A stretch of 64,000 bases of DNA, taken from the NCBI GenBank assembly GCA_021307315.1, contig JAJSPD010000041.1, forward strand, positions 310,001 to 374,000, given 5' to 3'. The notes below the pieces were generated by a model. The model was not told the origin of the DNA and made no database searches. It saw only the letters and a list, made by a program, of their open reading frames with translations. How positions within the stretch are numbered: the first letter of the stretch is position 1; every line of letters begins with the position of its first letter. This DNA is from Bisporella sp. PMI_857 (taxonomy: Eukaryota > Ascomycota > Leotiomycetes > Helotiales > Helotiaceae). The translations under genes were made by a program, and so were the position numbers. This document shows, in pieces, positions 20,337 to 32,150 of this stretch.

Positions 20337-20822
20337 TGTTAGTACAATTAACTAGAGAGGTCAGGTGGTCACGCACTTGAACGAAGGGTGTCGTTCACGT
20401 GACCCGGAACGGGGTTATATAACTCGTAGTTTCACCGTAGTTAGAACCTAACGCTCAACCGCCTGCCTAGCCTAGACTAGGCCGGCACATTTTACTTAGC
20501 ACTTTTACAAATCACATAATAATTACAAGTTGTCGTTGTCGTGGCCAAGGAGAGTAGGAGGGCAGCGCACAAGTGGAAGGCACCTGTATTTTCTAGATTG
20601 TCTATAAGCTTAGATCTTCTATGTCACCGCTTTTTATGCTAGCAGTTAGGGCACAACGCTAGTATCTGTATATACCCCTCTATCCCTTCAGCTCACGCTA
20701 AGGGCTGTACCATACCAGAGGCCTATCCTCTGGCGTCCTTTCTTCGGTTTCGGAGCTCAGGGGGCCATGTAGCTTTGCTATGCACCCCCCGCCAAGACGT
20801 AAAATAGTTAATAATAATAATA
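20337..20822 (+). repeat. LTR tip plus LINE 3'-UTR fragment (inner end of right arm)
   Basis: 20337-20459 begins TGTTAGTACAATTAAC and matches the gag-element LTR. The rest is a LINE 3'-UTR remnant ending in a (TAA)n tail, directly followed by the truncated ORF1. Mirror image of 17285-17760. Confidence 0.75.
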
Positions 20823-20826
20823 ACCC

Positions 20827-21365
20827 CACATGGAGCCAGAGTCTCCATCAAGCCGTTACCTAAAAAAGTAGTAACTATACAATGCAACCGCTGCTTAATG
20901 TGGCACAACGAGCGGACTTGCGTTAGAGCCCCCCGCTGCCGCTTATGCGGCTCTACTAAACACACCGAAAAAGATCACACATCATGCTCCCCAGCAGCTC
21001 ACGCTTGCCCTTCACGCTGCATCCACTGCCACGGCCCTCACCCGGCCGACTTCACAGAATGCTTACTACGGCCTAAGCCGGGCCAAGCTGGCCCTACTAA
21101 ACAACAAAAAGCCCAAATCCGACAATCGTGCTCAGCTGCCTATTTAAGGATCAAAACGGCCAACTGCCCTCCCTCTACGCAACAGGACACGCTAGACTCT
21201 ATAGAAGTAGATATTCCTGAAGCACCAACAAGACCCAACACTCCCCCTACCAGACAATCCCTCACACTCCCTCCTACTACAAGCCAAGGCTCACGGTTCT
21301 CAATACTCTCGCCTTCCGAGCAACTCCTGCCCGGAAAGCGCCTCTTTGCAAGCACAGCGCCGTAA
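20827..21365 (+). CDS. LINE ORF1, 5'-truncated (right copy)
   Basis: The same truncated ORF1 as on the left arm: open from the TAA-repeat junction, first ATG at 20898, stop TAA at 21363-21365. It shows two Cys/His knuckle regions and a Pro/Thr-rich tail. The 155 residues from the ATG are identical to the left copy. The stop overlaps the ORF2 start codon as TAATG. No promoter-containing 5' UTR is present, so expression would depend on flanking sequence such as the LTR tip at 20337-20459, which points in the same direction and contains a TATATAA box. That read-through promoter idea is inference. Confidence 0.83.
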
Positions 21366-24300
21366 TGAGTAGTAGAAGCCTTCCTTCTTCTCTTTCGATT
21401 CTTTCAATAAACGTAGGGAAAGGCACTAGCTCGCACGAGCTAGCTCTCTCTACAGCTTTCAACTCCTCAATCGACGTTCTTCTGGTTCAAGAACCCCGCA
21501 TTTTTACCGACCTAGACAGACGAATTACAAAAACACACCCTTCTTTTGAATGCTTTTCCCCAGTCGACACTTTCGACCATACTCCTCGCGTCATGACATA
21601 CGTACGCAAAGGGGTAGGCTTACGCGCTACACAAATACGTCCACTTCCGCAAAACGACGATATAGCCAACGACCTGCTCTTCTTGACAATCCAAACGCCA
21701 ACAAACCAACCGCTTATGATCATAAATGTGTACAATGCCCCCATAGGGAACGTATACAGAAGCCAAGGCGCGGCCACCGCTCTGATGTCTCTGCCGGCAT
21801 CTACATTCCCTTCGGCTACTTTTATAGCAGGCGACTTCAACTTGCACCACCTGCTTTGGCAACCATCGTATCAAGGCCCGTCTGACTCGTTTGCAGACCC
21901 TTTTGTCTCGTGGACCGAGCTACACGACTTTTCCTTCATTTCACAAATCGACAAACCTACACACCAACTAGGGAATGTGCTCGACCTCGCCTTCGCTTCT
22001 CCCGGCCTCCGCCGAATAGGGGTAAACACAAGCGTTAAAAGAAAACTCCAAATCGGTTCAGACCACTTACCTTTACTAACTAACATCTGGTGGGGCACTA
22101 GAACGCGTGAACGGCCAACACATTTACGCTTTGCTACGCTTGAAAAAGACACTTTTCTTTCTCTTCTTAAATACAACCTTGAGAATACTCCCCTATTTCC
22201 AAGCAGTCCTACAGACACTTTTCTCGACAGCTACGCTGTCAACATCGTCGAAGCAATTCAAAATGCTTATCAAGGCTCAGCCAAGCGCGCACTTCCACAT
22301 AACAAAGGACAGCCCTGGTGGAACGACGCTTGCGCTACAGCAGTACAGGCATTCCGTGCGGCCCGAAGAGAACACTACGGGTTCGCAGCAAGCGAAGCAA
22401 AGAAAGAGCTACGCAAAGCAACCCGGCAAGCTAAAGTGTCTTTCTACAAGAAAAAGCTTGACGAAGCAGCTACAAGCAGAGACGTTTTCAGCATTGCAAA
22501 GTGGCACAAATCCACGGGCTCATTCCGCTCTCCTCCCTTAAAAGACCCTCTTCGCCCACGTGCTCCTCCGGCAACTACTCCAGAAGCAAAACGAGACATA
22601 TTCGCACGAAACCTTCTACAAAACACTGCTGAAGCAGGTGACATTCCACTTACAGCCCCCGCCGTCCCTGTAACGTCACTCCCGTTTCCTGACCTTACCG
22701 AACAAGAAATAGAAAAGTCAATACTCGGAGCAGGCAATACCGCGCCTGGCAAAGACGAAATCCCTACACCACTCTTACGAGTAGGGTGGCCGCTGCTCAA
22801 AAGCCATATCAGTCAACTATTCCAAGCGTGCATACATGCCGGCCATCACCCAATTTGTTTCCGCACTGCTATATTAGCAATGATTAGCAAACCCAAAAAA
22901 GCAGATCGGGCTTCTCCCCGGTCATACAGACCTATCGCTCTACTCTCGGTGCTCGGAAAAGGCCTGGAAAGATTAATAGCTAAAAGGATGTCATGGATCG
23001 CCATAAAATACCAGGTAGTTGCAGCACAACAATTCGGCGCGCTCCCTTTGCGGTCGTCGGTCGACCTTACAACATGCCTTACACACGACATCGAAACAGC
23101 GCTGAATCAGGGCTTGACAGCGTCGATGCTTACGCTCGACGTCAAAGGCGCTTTCGACGCTGTCCTACCAGGAAGGCTTGTTAAAAGGCTACGCGAACAA
23201 GGCTGGCCCAACTACTTGGTAAGATGGGTTGCATCGTTCGCTACAAAGCGTAAAGTATGCATTCGGCTCGACGGCGAAATCGGAGACGAAATAGAAATCG
23301 TGTGCGGGCTACCTCAGGGCTCTCCAGTTTCTGGCATTCTATTTATGCTTCACATTTCTCCTTTATTTTTCCTAAGACTATTTCAAGGAGGATTCGGCTA
23401 CGCCGACGACGCCGCTACTTACAAAATCTCACCCTCTCTGAGAGAAAACACATACGCTCTCTCAGCTACCCTGGCACAAGCCCTAGAATGGGGACGCTCG
23501 GAAGGAATTACGTTCGACCCTGAAAAATCAGAACTTCTACACTTCTCCCGCAGGCACGCGGACAAAAACAGATCACCATCGGTAACAGCTGGATCCCTCG
23601 TAGTATCTGAAAGCACTGAACGCCCTTACTTAAAATGGCTTGGAGTGCTTTTCGACAGGAAACTAACTTTCAAATACCACGCACTTGCTCAAGCAACTAA
23701 AGCTCTGAAAACAGCTCACGCTTTCTCGTCACTCGGCAACACGCTTCGAGGAGTCTCCCCTATGCTTACACGACAAGCCGTAACAGCGTGCGTCCTGCCG
23801 GTAGCGTACTTCGCAGCAGAAAAATGGTGGCCAGGCCGAAAAAGACAAACACACAACGGCTACACTTCGAACCGAATAGATGGCCTACTCACAAAGCTTG
23901 AAACTACTACTCGAGCTGCAGCCAAAGCTATCCTCCCGGTCTTCAAAACAACCCCGTACCCAATTCTATACCGAGAATCAGGATTGGCACCCCCCGAACT
24001 TAAGCTCGACGAAATAGCTAGACGCGCAACATTCCGCATACGCCGGCTCGACCCTCAGCACCCGCTACGCACACGAGCCGAAGCCGTCCGAGGGCCACTG
24101 ATCCCGACTCGTCGTAGCCGCGTCCCAACTCGTTTCGCAATAAGATACCTGTCGCTACCTGCTTCAGAACAGCTCGACATGATAGCTCTACCACCTTGGT
24201 TCCCGGCCGAAAGCCCCGCAGATATAGAGAAACGAATAGGCGCTCCCGACCCGACGCACACAAAAGAACAACGGGCCGCCACCTTTTCGCACTTTATCCA

Positions 24301-25204
24301 CCAAATTCCAGCAAACGACATAGTAGTGTACACGGACGGCTCAAAACTCCAAAACGGCAACGCAGGAGCAGGCTACGCTCTAGTACTGCCCGAAGCTACA
24401 GTCAAAGAAGCTTTCGCTCTCGGCCCCAGCGCAGAAATCTTCGATGCGGAAGCTATTGCTGCGCTACTCGGTGCACAAGCAGCTCTTCGTCACCCGTCGA
24501 ACGGACTAGCTAAAAACGCCTGGATCTGCCTCGACAACCTCGAAGTCGCAAAACGCTTGCTGTCTCCTTCACTTACCACTTCACAGCCTATTTTCAATTC
24601 TTTTATTAAAGCTAGAGAAGACTGGCAGAAAAGAGACAACGCTACACCAGCCGGCGACATACACATCCGGTGGGTGCCGGGCCACGCAAACATTCCCGGA
24701 AACGACCTAGCAGATGCAGAAGCCCGTAAAGGCTCCTCCCAGCTCCCTAACGCTCCTTATCCATTGTCGTTTGCTTCACTAAAGAAATGGCACGTACAGC
24801 AAGCTTCAAAAGCACGAGCAGAGTGGTGGGCGACTTCCGCACATGAAAACTACCAACTGTTATCAATTACTACTGCTCCCGTCCCTCCACAAGAGCTTCG
24901 GCTCCCTAGAAAAGAGCTTGGCCGCATTATAGCAGCCAGGTCAAACCACGGCGACTTCAAAGACTACCACGAAAGGTTCGACCATACAGACGCACAGCTT
25001 CATTGCTCCTGCGGCCTCCCCAAAACTCCTATTCACTTCCTTTTCTGCAGAATCGCCCGCAGGCGCTGCAACCGACCCCGAGGGCCTCCTTCTACCCTAA
25101 TCGCACAACTACTTGGCACCAGCGAAGGTATCGCCACGCTAACAGAATGGTGGCGTAAAACCGCTTTTTTTGAGGACATCTGTCCATACCGCAAAGCCAG
25201 CTAG
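21365..25204 (+). CDS. LINE (Tad1/I-like) ORF2 polyprotein: endonuclease, reverse transcriptase, RNase H (right copy)
   Basis: Intact 1279-codon frame with the same domain order as the left copy: APE endonuclease, reverse transcriptase with GYADDAA, RNase H with VVYTDGSKL and a C-terminal CSCGLPKTPIHFLFC Cys/His motif. Up to about residue 600 the protein is identical to the left copy. Beyond that there are scattered substitutions, for example in the RT region (EIVCGLPQG against EIECGLPQG) and the RNase H region. None affects a catalytic residue. The frame has survived in both copies despite >5 kb of near-identical inverted duplication, the kind of target RIP normally attacks. Followed by a 3' UTR and an ATAATAATAATAATAA tail near 25510-25525. 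Confidence 0.95.
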   Translation: MSSRSLPSSLSILSINVGKGTSSHELALSTAFNSSIDVLLVQEPRIFTDLDRRITKTHPSFECFSPVDTFDHTPRVMTYVRKGVGLRATQIRPLPQNDDIANDLLFLTIQTPTNQPLMIINVYNAPIGNVYRSQGAATALMSLPASTFPSATFIAGDFNLHHLLWQPSYQGPSDSFADPFVSWTELHDFSFISQIDKPTHQLGNVLDLAFASPGLRRIGVNTSVKRKLQIGSDHLPLLTNIWWGTRTRERPTHLRFATLEKDTFLSLLKYNLENTPLFPSSPTDTFLDSYAVNIVEAIQNAYQGSAKRALPHNKGQPWWNDACATAVQAFRAARREHYGFAASEAKKELRKATRQAKVSFYKKKLDEAATSRDVFSIAKWHKSTGSFRSPPLKDPLRPRAPPATTPEAKRDIFARNLLQNTAEAGDIPLTAPAVPVTSLPFPDLTEQEIEKSILGAGNTAPGKDEIPTPLLRVGWPLLKSHISQLFQACIHAGHHPICFRTAILAMISKPKKADRASPRSYRPIALLSVLGKGLERLIAKRMSWIAIKYQVVAAQQFGALPLRSSVDLTTCLTHDIETALNQGLTASMLTLDVKGAFDAVLPGRLVKRLREQGWPNYLVRWVASFATKRKVCIRLDGEIGDEIEIVCGLPQGSPVSGILFMLHISPLFFLRLFQGGFGYADDAATYKISPSLRENTYALSATLAQALEWGRSEGITFDPEKSELLHFSRRHADKNRSPSVTAGSLVVSESTERPYLKWLGVLFDRKLTFKYHALAQATKALKTAHAFSSLGNTLRGVSPMLTRQAVTACVLPVAYFAAEKWWPGRKRQTHNGYTSNRIDGLLTKLETTTRAAAKAILPVFKTTPYPILYRESGLAPPELKLDEIARRATFRIRRLDPQHPLRTRAEAVRGPLIPTRRSRVPTRFAIRYLSLPASEQLDMIALPPWFPAESPADIEKRIGAPDPTHTKEQRAATFSHFIHQIPANDIVVYTDGSKLQNGNAGAGYALVLPEATVKEAFALGPSAEIFDAEAIAALLGAQAALRHPSNGLAKNAWICLDNLEVAKRLLSPSLTTSQPIFNSFIKAREDWQKRDNATPAGDIHIRWVPGHANIPGNDLADAEARKGSSQLPNAPYPLSFASLKKWHVQQASKARAEWWATSAHENYQLLSITTAPVPPQELRLPRKELGRIIAARSNHGDFKDYHERFDHTDAQLHCSCGLPKTPIHFLFCRIARRRCNRPRGPPSTLIAQLLGTSEGIATLTEWWRKTAFFEDICPYRKAS

Positions 25205-25528
25205 CTGGCTAGCCTTTTCTTTTGTCAACTATTACTTTTTCCTTTGTTTTAAACATTATACAATGACGGTGCGAGAGCCACGGAGAGTAGGAGGGCTAGA
25301 GCGTAGAGGAGGGCTCATTTCCCAGTTCCAGTGTAAATACCTGCCTGTCTAATACTTGCGGTTAAGGAATAACGCCAAGTATCCCAGCATGCCCCAGGCC
25401 TTCAGCCCCCGGTTTCTAGGAGTTTACTCCTAGCGTCGTATCTTCGAGCACGGAGTAGGTCCCGTGCTTTGCACGGCCCTTTAGTTAGACGTTAAATAGA
25501 AAAACAAACAATAATAATAATAATAAAA

Positions 25529-25849
25529 GAAATAGCTGGTATATAATTAAATTAGGAAAAGAGATAACCGAGAAACAGTAAAGAAGTAAGACATGTGTGA
25601 GAAATAAGAGGCTACGTAGCAGAGGTAGAGATAATGAAAAAGCAATATATGAAACAGGAAGCGATGGTACGGCGTTGAATGGACGTAGCCTTAAGTGTAT
25701 CAGAAACCTCGCAGCAATTACCTAAGAGGTAAAGAAAAGCAACATACCATATCTCTGTAAAGGCAAGTCTAAATACGAGGCAGATATGATACGTAGAATG
25801 AAGCGAAGGGTAATACTCAAGGTTAAGAGAGTCGTCCCGTGAGTTCATA
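25529..25849. other. Non-coding, between LINE tail and Helitron
   Basis: No gene seen. It should contain the 3' terminus of the Helitron, which needs a CTRR end and a nearby hairpin; I could not fix it with confidence. Confidence 0.45.
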
Positions 25850-28800
25850 TCAAGAATCAGGTGAGCTCTCCCACAGACTAATCGTCCGTTGTTCTAGCTC
25901 CTCAAGTCGGGCCAGCTCAACCTGGAGATCCGGGTGAGGGGCAAATGAAACGTCTTGAAGTGTGATCGGTTCTCGCAACCAGACCCCCGATAATGATTTG
26001 ACCCTGCCAAGCTAGACGTTGATCGAGGTCTATTTGCCATGCTGGTCAACGCCGCGTTGCTTACCAAAGAGGAGATCTAGAATGAGGCTGATGAACGTAC
26101 TACCTTGGCTCTTATAATCGGTGAAGGCGAATCCAAGCGTCAACGGGACCTGATGTCGGTAAAACGACAGGCCGGGTATGCTCGGGATCTGCCCTCTCAT
26201 CTGTACCGGGAAGACAGGAACCAGACCGTTGGAAATATCAGAGAATGATAGGTTGTGGTCATGTGCCGGTCGAACGAGGACACATAGCGGAGGAACTGTA
26301 CACAGAATGAACTGATCATCAAGTTCCATCCACGAGCCTATCGCCGTCGTTATGTTTTTGTTAGCAAATCCGACCTGCAAGAACGATAACTGTTTATGTA
26401 TGTACCTTGCACGTCTGTATCCAATATTACTTCTTCGACAGTCCCTCTCATCCCATTGACTAGACCGGCATACGTATTCGTATTCTGCTGGAGCATAATA
26501 GGCATACCCTTTGTAAAGGCAAAGAAGCCTGGACCTTTCAGGTATCCCTGCTCGCCGACCTGGTATATCATCCTGAGCAGCGTAGAAGGATCCAAATTCG
26601 TTCCTGTAGGTGCATCGTGTCTGGCGGGAAAAAGATAGATTTTCTGACCTCGTTTTTTGGCGAACGCTTGGAGATGTATTAGGTTAGCTTCTTCACGTAC
26701 ACGATTGAGTCGTATGATGGCCCATTCTGGTGGCGTCTCCCCATTCGCAACCCTGTTTTCAATCGTACATGAATTCAAGGTAGCGACATCGTCCTCCGTC
26801 AAAGTGGCGGAGCGTGCTCTCTGGAGTAAATCCTGAAATGCTACATCTTCGGCCTGACGCATCTGCTCCGTCAGGAATACCACCTGATTAAATTGACCCC
26901 AGATAGATTTCCCTGACCGCAGGACAGCAATATCGTTACTCGTCTGGCTCCATATAGCGTGACCGCGGACCGGCCTAAACTGATTGAAATCTCCTAGGAA
27001 TATGACGATGGGTAGGCCACCAAAAACCGTATCAGATGCTCGATCCAAGTCCCAGATGGCATTACACCGCTCGTTGATCTGGACCAGGTTCTCCAGACTA
27101 ACCATACTAATCTCGTCCAGGATGAGGATCTTCTTATGAGAGAGTCTCGACCTCGTCGCTTGACGTACAGGTTGGTTCCCATTGTTCCCAAAACCAAGAG
27201 CGGAATGGTAAGTAGCGCCGCCGACATTCGCAGCGGCGGCCCCAGTCGAGGCGGTGAGGAGAACGTCATCATGTTTTCGCATTATTGATAGACCAAGCAT
27301 AAAAGCCTTGATCAGGTGGGTCTTGCCAACTCCACCGACACCGCCAAGATAAAGCAAGAACTGGTCACGAACAGAATTGATCCGAACAGGGTGCAGAATG
27401 CGGAGAAAGAGAGCTCTAATGATCATCCCCTGCTTTTGGTTTAGAGGGTATTGGCCAGTAATCAGAGCAAGCAAATTCTCGAGGGACGGATCAGCTTGAA
27501 ACGAAGCCTGTAGATATCGTATAGAAGAAGCCATGGATTCTGTGCTGTAACCGAGGACGGGAACCAGAGCAGCTTCAGGGTCACTCCTCTCGAGTTCAGA
27601 GGAGATATTGGCATCGGAGTCGTCGCCAAAACCTGATTGTTCTTGATCTTTAAAGGCCTTTAACTCTCTGGCCCAAGTCTTAACTTGAGAGCTAGGCGTA
27701 AACTTGGCACCATGCGATGGAGGGTTCCGAGAAAACCGCAACGAAGAGAGGCTACTAGTCATAATACCTGGGAAAGCTAAAGCAGCCTGAAGTAGATTGC
27801 TCTCGGTTGGTTGGAGTGTCGCAAAATTGAAGTCTACATTAGTTTCCTCGTCATCATCGTTATAGATCCCATGGTCTATAGTTTCGAGATAGTCATCAAA
27901 CTCTATCCCACGCTCCTTTCTGTCCTGGTCGGCTGCTTCTTTGCTCCGCCGAAGGAGCATGATGTTCTCGGATAGCTGGACCAGATACGGAGGGAGAGAA
28001 GGGGCAAGGAAGTTCCATAGCCACGTGTTTTTGTATTGTGCAGCACGGAGTGGTACGATGTGGTTACCTCGGAGGCCGCGGAGGCTATTCCATGGGTAGA
28101 ATAGACCGAGTAGAACCTCATGGATCTCGTCTTGTGTCCATAGGGTGGTATCTAGAACATCATTATCCCGGTCCGTCATAGAAGTAAAACTGCCACACAA
28201 AGAGGGGGTCTTTAACGACTTTAGCGAACTGACAGAGACCTGGATATGGGTTGCATGTAGAGGGTGAGTAGGATTGAAAGGAAAACAGTAGGTTCGATCT
28301 TTGGCGCCTTTCAACGTCTGTACGAAGATTTGGGAGGCATATTCATAAAAGCATAGATGAGCCAATCTGGTGCCTCGATGTTCGTAGTTTTCGTAGATAG
28401 ACGGGCGGCGAATACGACCATCAAAGTTGGTATACTGATTTGCGGTCTCTGATATCTCCTCAGAGCTAGACTCGCCTAATAATAAACTGTTCAGAACCTT
28501 GCGGAAGTGTATCTTGACCCAGTAAAAATTGATCGTGACCGATTTGTCGCTCTCTGGAATATAGCCCGACGGTTGGCCAAGCAGGAAGTGGGCCACGGCC
28601 GGAGCGCCAACCTCCACATCCCTCGTAAAGCGATTATAGGCCTTCAGAGCGAATTTCGACATATCAAGCGGCTCTGGAGCAGGCAAGTCAGCATTCTCAG
28701 CGGCCGCCGCTTCGGCCGTCTCTTGGGCCTTCTTTAAGACCGCGGCAGCTAGTACAAGCTGACCCCGGTCAACCTGAGCTTTAGTCGCATAGTTCGTCAT

Positions 28801-31800
28801 GTAATAGACGGCGGCGAGCACTTTGGGAGACGACGGGGTGAAGCTAACGTCGTGGTTGCATCTTATCGCAGACGCAATGACGGGATTGTACTTGTTCACA
28901 TACTGGTGATTCCTCTCCATCCGTATATAGCCCTCTTCCGTAACCATAGATTCTGGAACCAGCGGTCTTGGGAAGAGAAACCTGCATATCTGCGACGGCG
29001 ACTGCTTCTGGGTCTGTGGACGTTGCAGGGTGTAATCAGCGTCGGTCGCCATTCCTTCAATCTGAACAATCGAAACAGAATTTGCTTTGAAACCTGATCT
29101 TCGGCCGCTCTTCTGGTATTTGGTACACGTCTTGCTATGAGTGTGTATCTGCACTCGCGCTGCCACGTTATTTGAGTCAATATCTAAAGCCTCTTGGAAT
29201 TTGGCCGCGGTCATATCTCCCTGTATGGTAAAAGCCGATGTGCCCGGAGCCTCCCATTGAAATTGCTGGCCCTCACTTATATCCACCGTCTCTCTCACTA
29301 TTGAACGGATATAAGCGATGACTTGGTCCTTGAATTCGGGGTCGGTCTTTAGTCTCTTATATAAATTCGCGGCACCAAAATTCCCCGCGAGCCAGGCAAA
29401 TCCATGAAGGTGGAGCATCATCCGTGCGGTGGATTCAACTATTCCAAAGTGAGAAGAGACGGTGCCGAAGATACCAGGTTCTCTAGAAAGCGTCTTAAAG
29501 AAGCTGCCGAAGAACGAATTCACGACGACATGAAAGAACTGGGCGACGAGACTTTGATTCTTGATCGTGAGTTGTAAGAGTGTGGACCTAATACCTGGCT
29601 CATCTAGCGAAACCTCTTCACCAGCGAGTCTGATCACGAAGATATTACCAATATCCTTGGGATTGAGCGTGAACCAGATAAGTGGAAGCCCAAAACGGCC
29701 GATCTTGCCGAAGATCAGGTTTCTGAACCTCATCTTCTCTCCGAACGATTCTGGATTAAAAGACGATATGACTCTCATGTTAGTAATCAGACTGTGGATA
29801 GCAGGACTTGAGATCTTCTTCCCGTCCTTGAATTCCTCCGCCGCCTGTTGCAGGTCATCGGCTGATAGTCTAGCAAGCTCCTGCGTAGCTTTAGCCCAAT
29901 ACCCGTTTTTAACCTGGACGTAATTCCCAAAAGACGCTTGTCGAATCAGGATTAAATCGTAGATATAAAACATAAAGGTATGGTGTTGAGAGAAGCTGTA
30001 AATATTAGAAAGACATGACACGAATTGTGGAACACCTACAGTAACGAATGGTGTAGCATTGCATATTTGGCAAAGGCTTTAAGAGATACCTCCTCTGGCC
30101 GGTTTCCATTCGCATCGCCTAAATGGCCACCAATGCCAAACGGAAACAGAGTGGGGAATGCTGCCGTAAAATAGTCGGCGTCAGTAAAGGCATTTATGGG
30201 CGGCAGTTCCCCTGTCGTCTTGTAAGATATATGCGGCGGCCGAGAATTATCGTTGAATCTCCTCCTCTCATCATCATAGTCATCGGTAGTAAATTCCTCG
30301 TCTAGGATTAGGTCGTCCGAATCCAGCTCTTGAAGAATGGCTTGTAGGCTTGCCAAAGTAGCAGGAGTAGAGTGAAGATCTTGACCATGAAAATCGGAGA
30401 AATAAGACCGGCTAAGAATGCTGCCAGGCTCAGCGTCCTCTACTTCTGCATCCAACTCGTTCTCAAAAGCCCCACCCTGTAACGATGTAGCGTAGCCTTC
30501 CCGCTCATCTTCTACCGGAGGGTCTGTCGAACCGGGCTCAGGTCCCAAAGTAATAAAGGCATCTCTAATCTCTTGAGGAATATGATGATCGGGCCAAGAG
30601 TCCAAAATAGAATAATCTATGGTCACCGATTTATAGACGAGATTATTAGCGCAGAGCCATAACAAAGCATCCAAGACCTTCGCTTTATCAACGGAGCAGA
30701 AACGAGCCAGGTTCTCTTCCGAAGGAGGAGTTCCCCGATCCCAGCTAACAGTAATTGTCGTGTGATCCCGTAATCTCTTAGCTGGTAAGATTTTCAAAAG
30801 ACTGCTTGGGTCCTGTCTCACGGCAACCGAATGGCCACGACTTCCCCTATAACTCATACCATTCTTGGCACCCGACGTAAGTTTCAGGAATATGCTAATA
30901 ACGTGAGCCCGTGCAATGAAGGCCTCTTCGACGGTATTGAGATTCCTCAAAACTTCTGGATACTCTTGACAGAATAGACAATTAACAAAATTACCAGCCG
31001 AAAGCAGCGGGATGGCCCGTTTCGCGATGGCCGAGTTACAGGGAGTACACAGGCTGACCATGTTGTCCTTGACGGCGCAACAGTCAGGAGCTGTGTTTGT
31101 CGCTCGGAGAAAGTATTGTAGGCTGTCATCTTGAAGACCGACACTTATCATCTCATCCTCTTGGAACAATCCTCCACAAAGTCCACATGGTACACGTCTC
31201 GCTGCATCGGAAATGGCCTTCTCGTAGCCTTTCATACACGACATCTGAATCGATGGAGTAATAATCTCCTCGGGGAAAGTAGTCGAAGCCTGCCTCATGT
31301 ACTGATACTCCTGATCAAGGAAAGACGGGATAGGACTATCGTAGGCAACGATCCGTTCTTGTGTAGGTGGCCTCTGCTGGATCCTTTGAGCCTGTGTATC
31401 AGCCTCGTGGCATAAACGTGCACGCATGGCCGATTCATCGCGAGCCTGCCTGTCTCTGCGCCGCTGTTCGTCTTGCTGATAAGCAAGCATTCTCTTCCGC
31501 TCTAGGTCACTAAGCATTACTAGCCTTCGTTCTTCCATCTCCTGCTCCTCCCTAAGCTTCGCTAGCCTGCTGCCCTCGGCCTTTCTCGCCTCAACAGCTG
31601 CCTTATAGCGTAAGAGAGCCCCCATCCCCAACTCATCCCGGACCTGCCTTTCCCTACGACGCTGTTGATCCCGCTGACGTTCTAGCTCCTGTTTACGCTC
31701 CTCCTGGGCTAAGCGAGCCTGGCGCAAGCGAGCCTGGCGTAACTGTTCATCCCGTTGGCGCCTCTGCTCGAGTCTGCGCTGACGTTGTTCTTGGTCGCGA

Positions 31801-32150
31801 AGTCGCTCAGTTCTCTGCCGTTCTTGCACCGCAAGCTCGAGGGTCCGAATCTTCTCCCTCTGTAGCTCAATTCGCGCCTGTAGTGTCCCATGGTTACTAG
31901 ACATTGATTGGTTAGAACTAGAGGCTTGGAAAGTATAAGAAGGATATGGGAGGTCTATTTGGGTTGGTATTATCAGCTGGCCCACGTTCCTGTCTGGGAC
32001 AGAACCATTCTCTTCCGTAGGGGCCCGGGGAGAAGGCATAGTAGGTAGACAAGCAGTGCTAGGAGTAAGTGTATCAACACGAAAAATAAGTAGAGCAAAA
32101 AGCTGTAGGGAAAGGAGAATCGAACAGTTTAACAAAGAAAAACCTGGCAC
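25850..32150 (-). pseudogene. Helitron Rep/helicase (HUH endonuclease plus PIF1 helicase), nearly intact, two terminal-exon stops
   Basis: Exon 1 (32150-30040) holds a charged Arg/Gln/Glu coiled coil (residues ~80-250) and a DUF6570-like Cys region (CGLCGGLFQED, CTPCNSAIAKRAIPLLSAG, VNCLFCQEYP), ending near YFTAAFPTLFPFG. A 44-bp intron (29996-30039, GTAGGT...TTACAG) leads into the Helitron-like N domain. That part has the HUH motif LHLHGFAW, Rep tyrosines YYMTNYATK and a PIF1-type helicase (Walker A GGVGGVGKTH, Walker B ILDEISM). A second very short intron or indel (about 26375-26412) precedes the last helicase motif, FTDYKSQG. In the terminal segment TAG occurs at 26030-26032 and 26012-26014, at expected Trp and Gln positions; the frame then runs to TGA at 25850. 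Otherwise intact over ~2100 codons. Rolling-circle transposition is the family role; this copy would make a C-terminally shortened protein. Confidence 0.88.

Larger units (their letters stand above)
20336..25528. repeat. Right arm of the giant inverted repeat (5.19 kb)
   Basis: Reverse complement of 12570-17761, separated by a 2.57-kb spacer. The first mismatch met going outwards is at about 23164 (14933 on the left arm). Outside it, short samples of 60 bases show 2-5 differences. The outer tails differ in length of the TAA and CAAA repeats and abut unrelated sequences. Confidence 0.93.
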
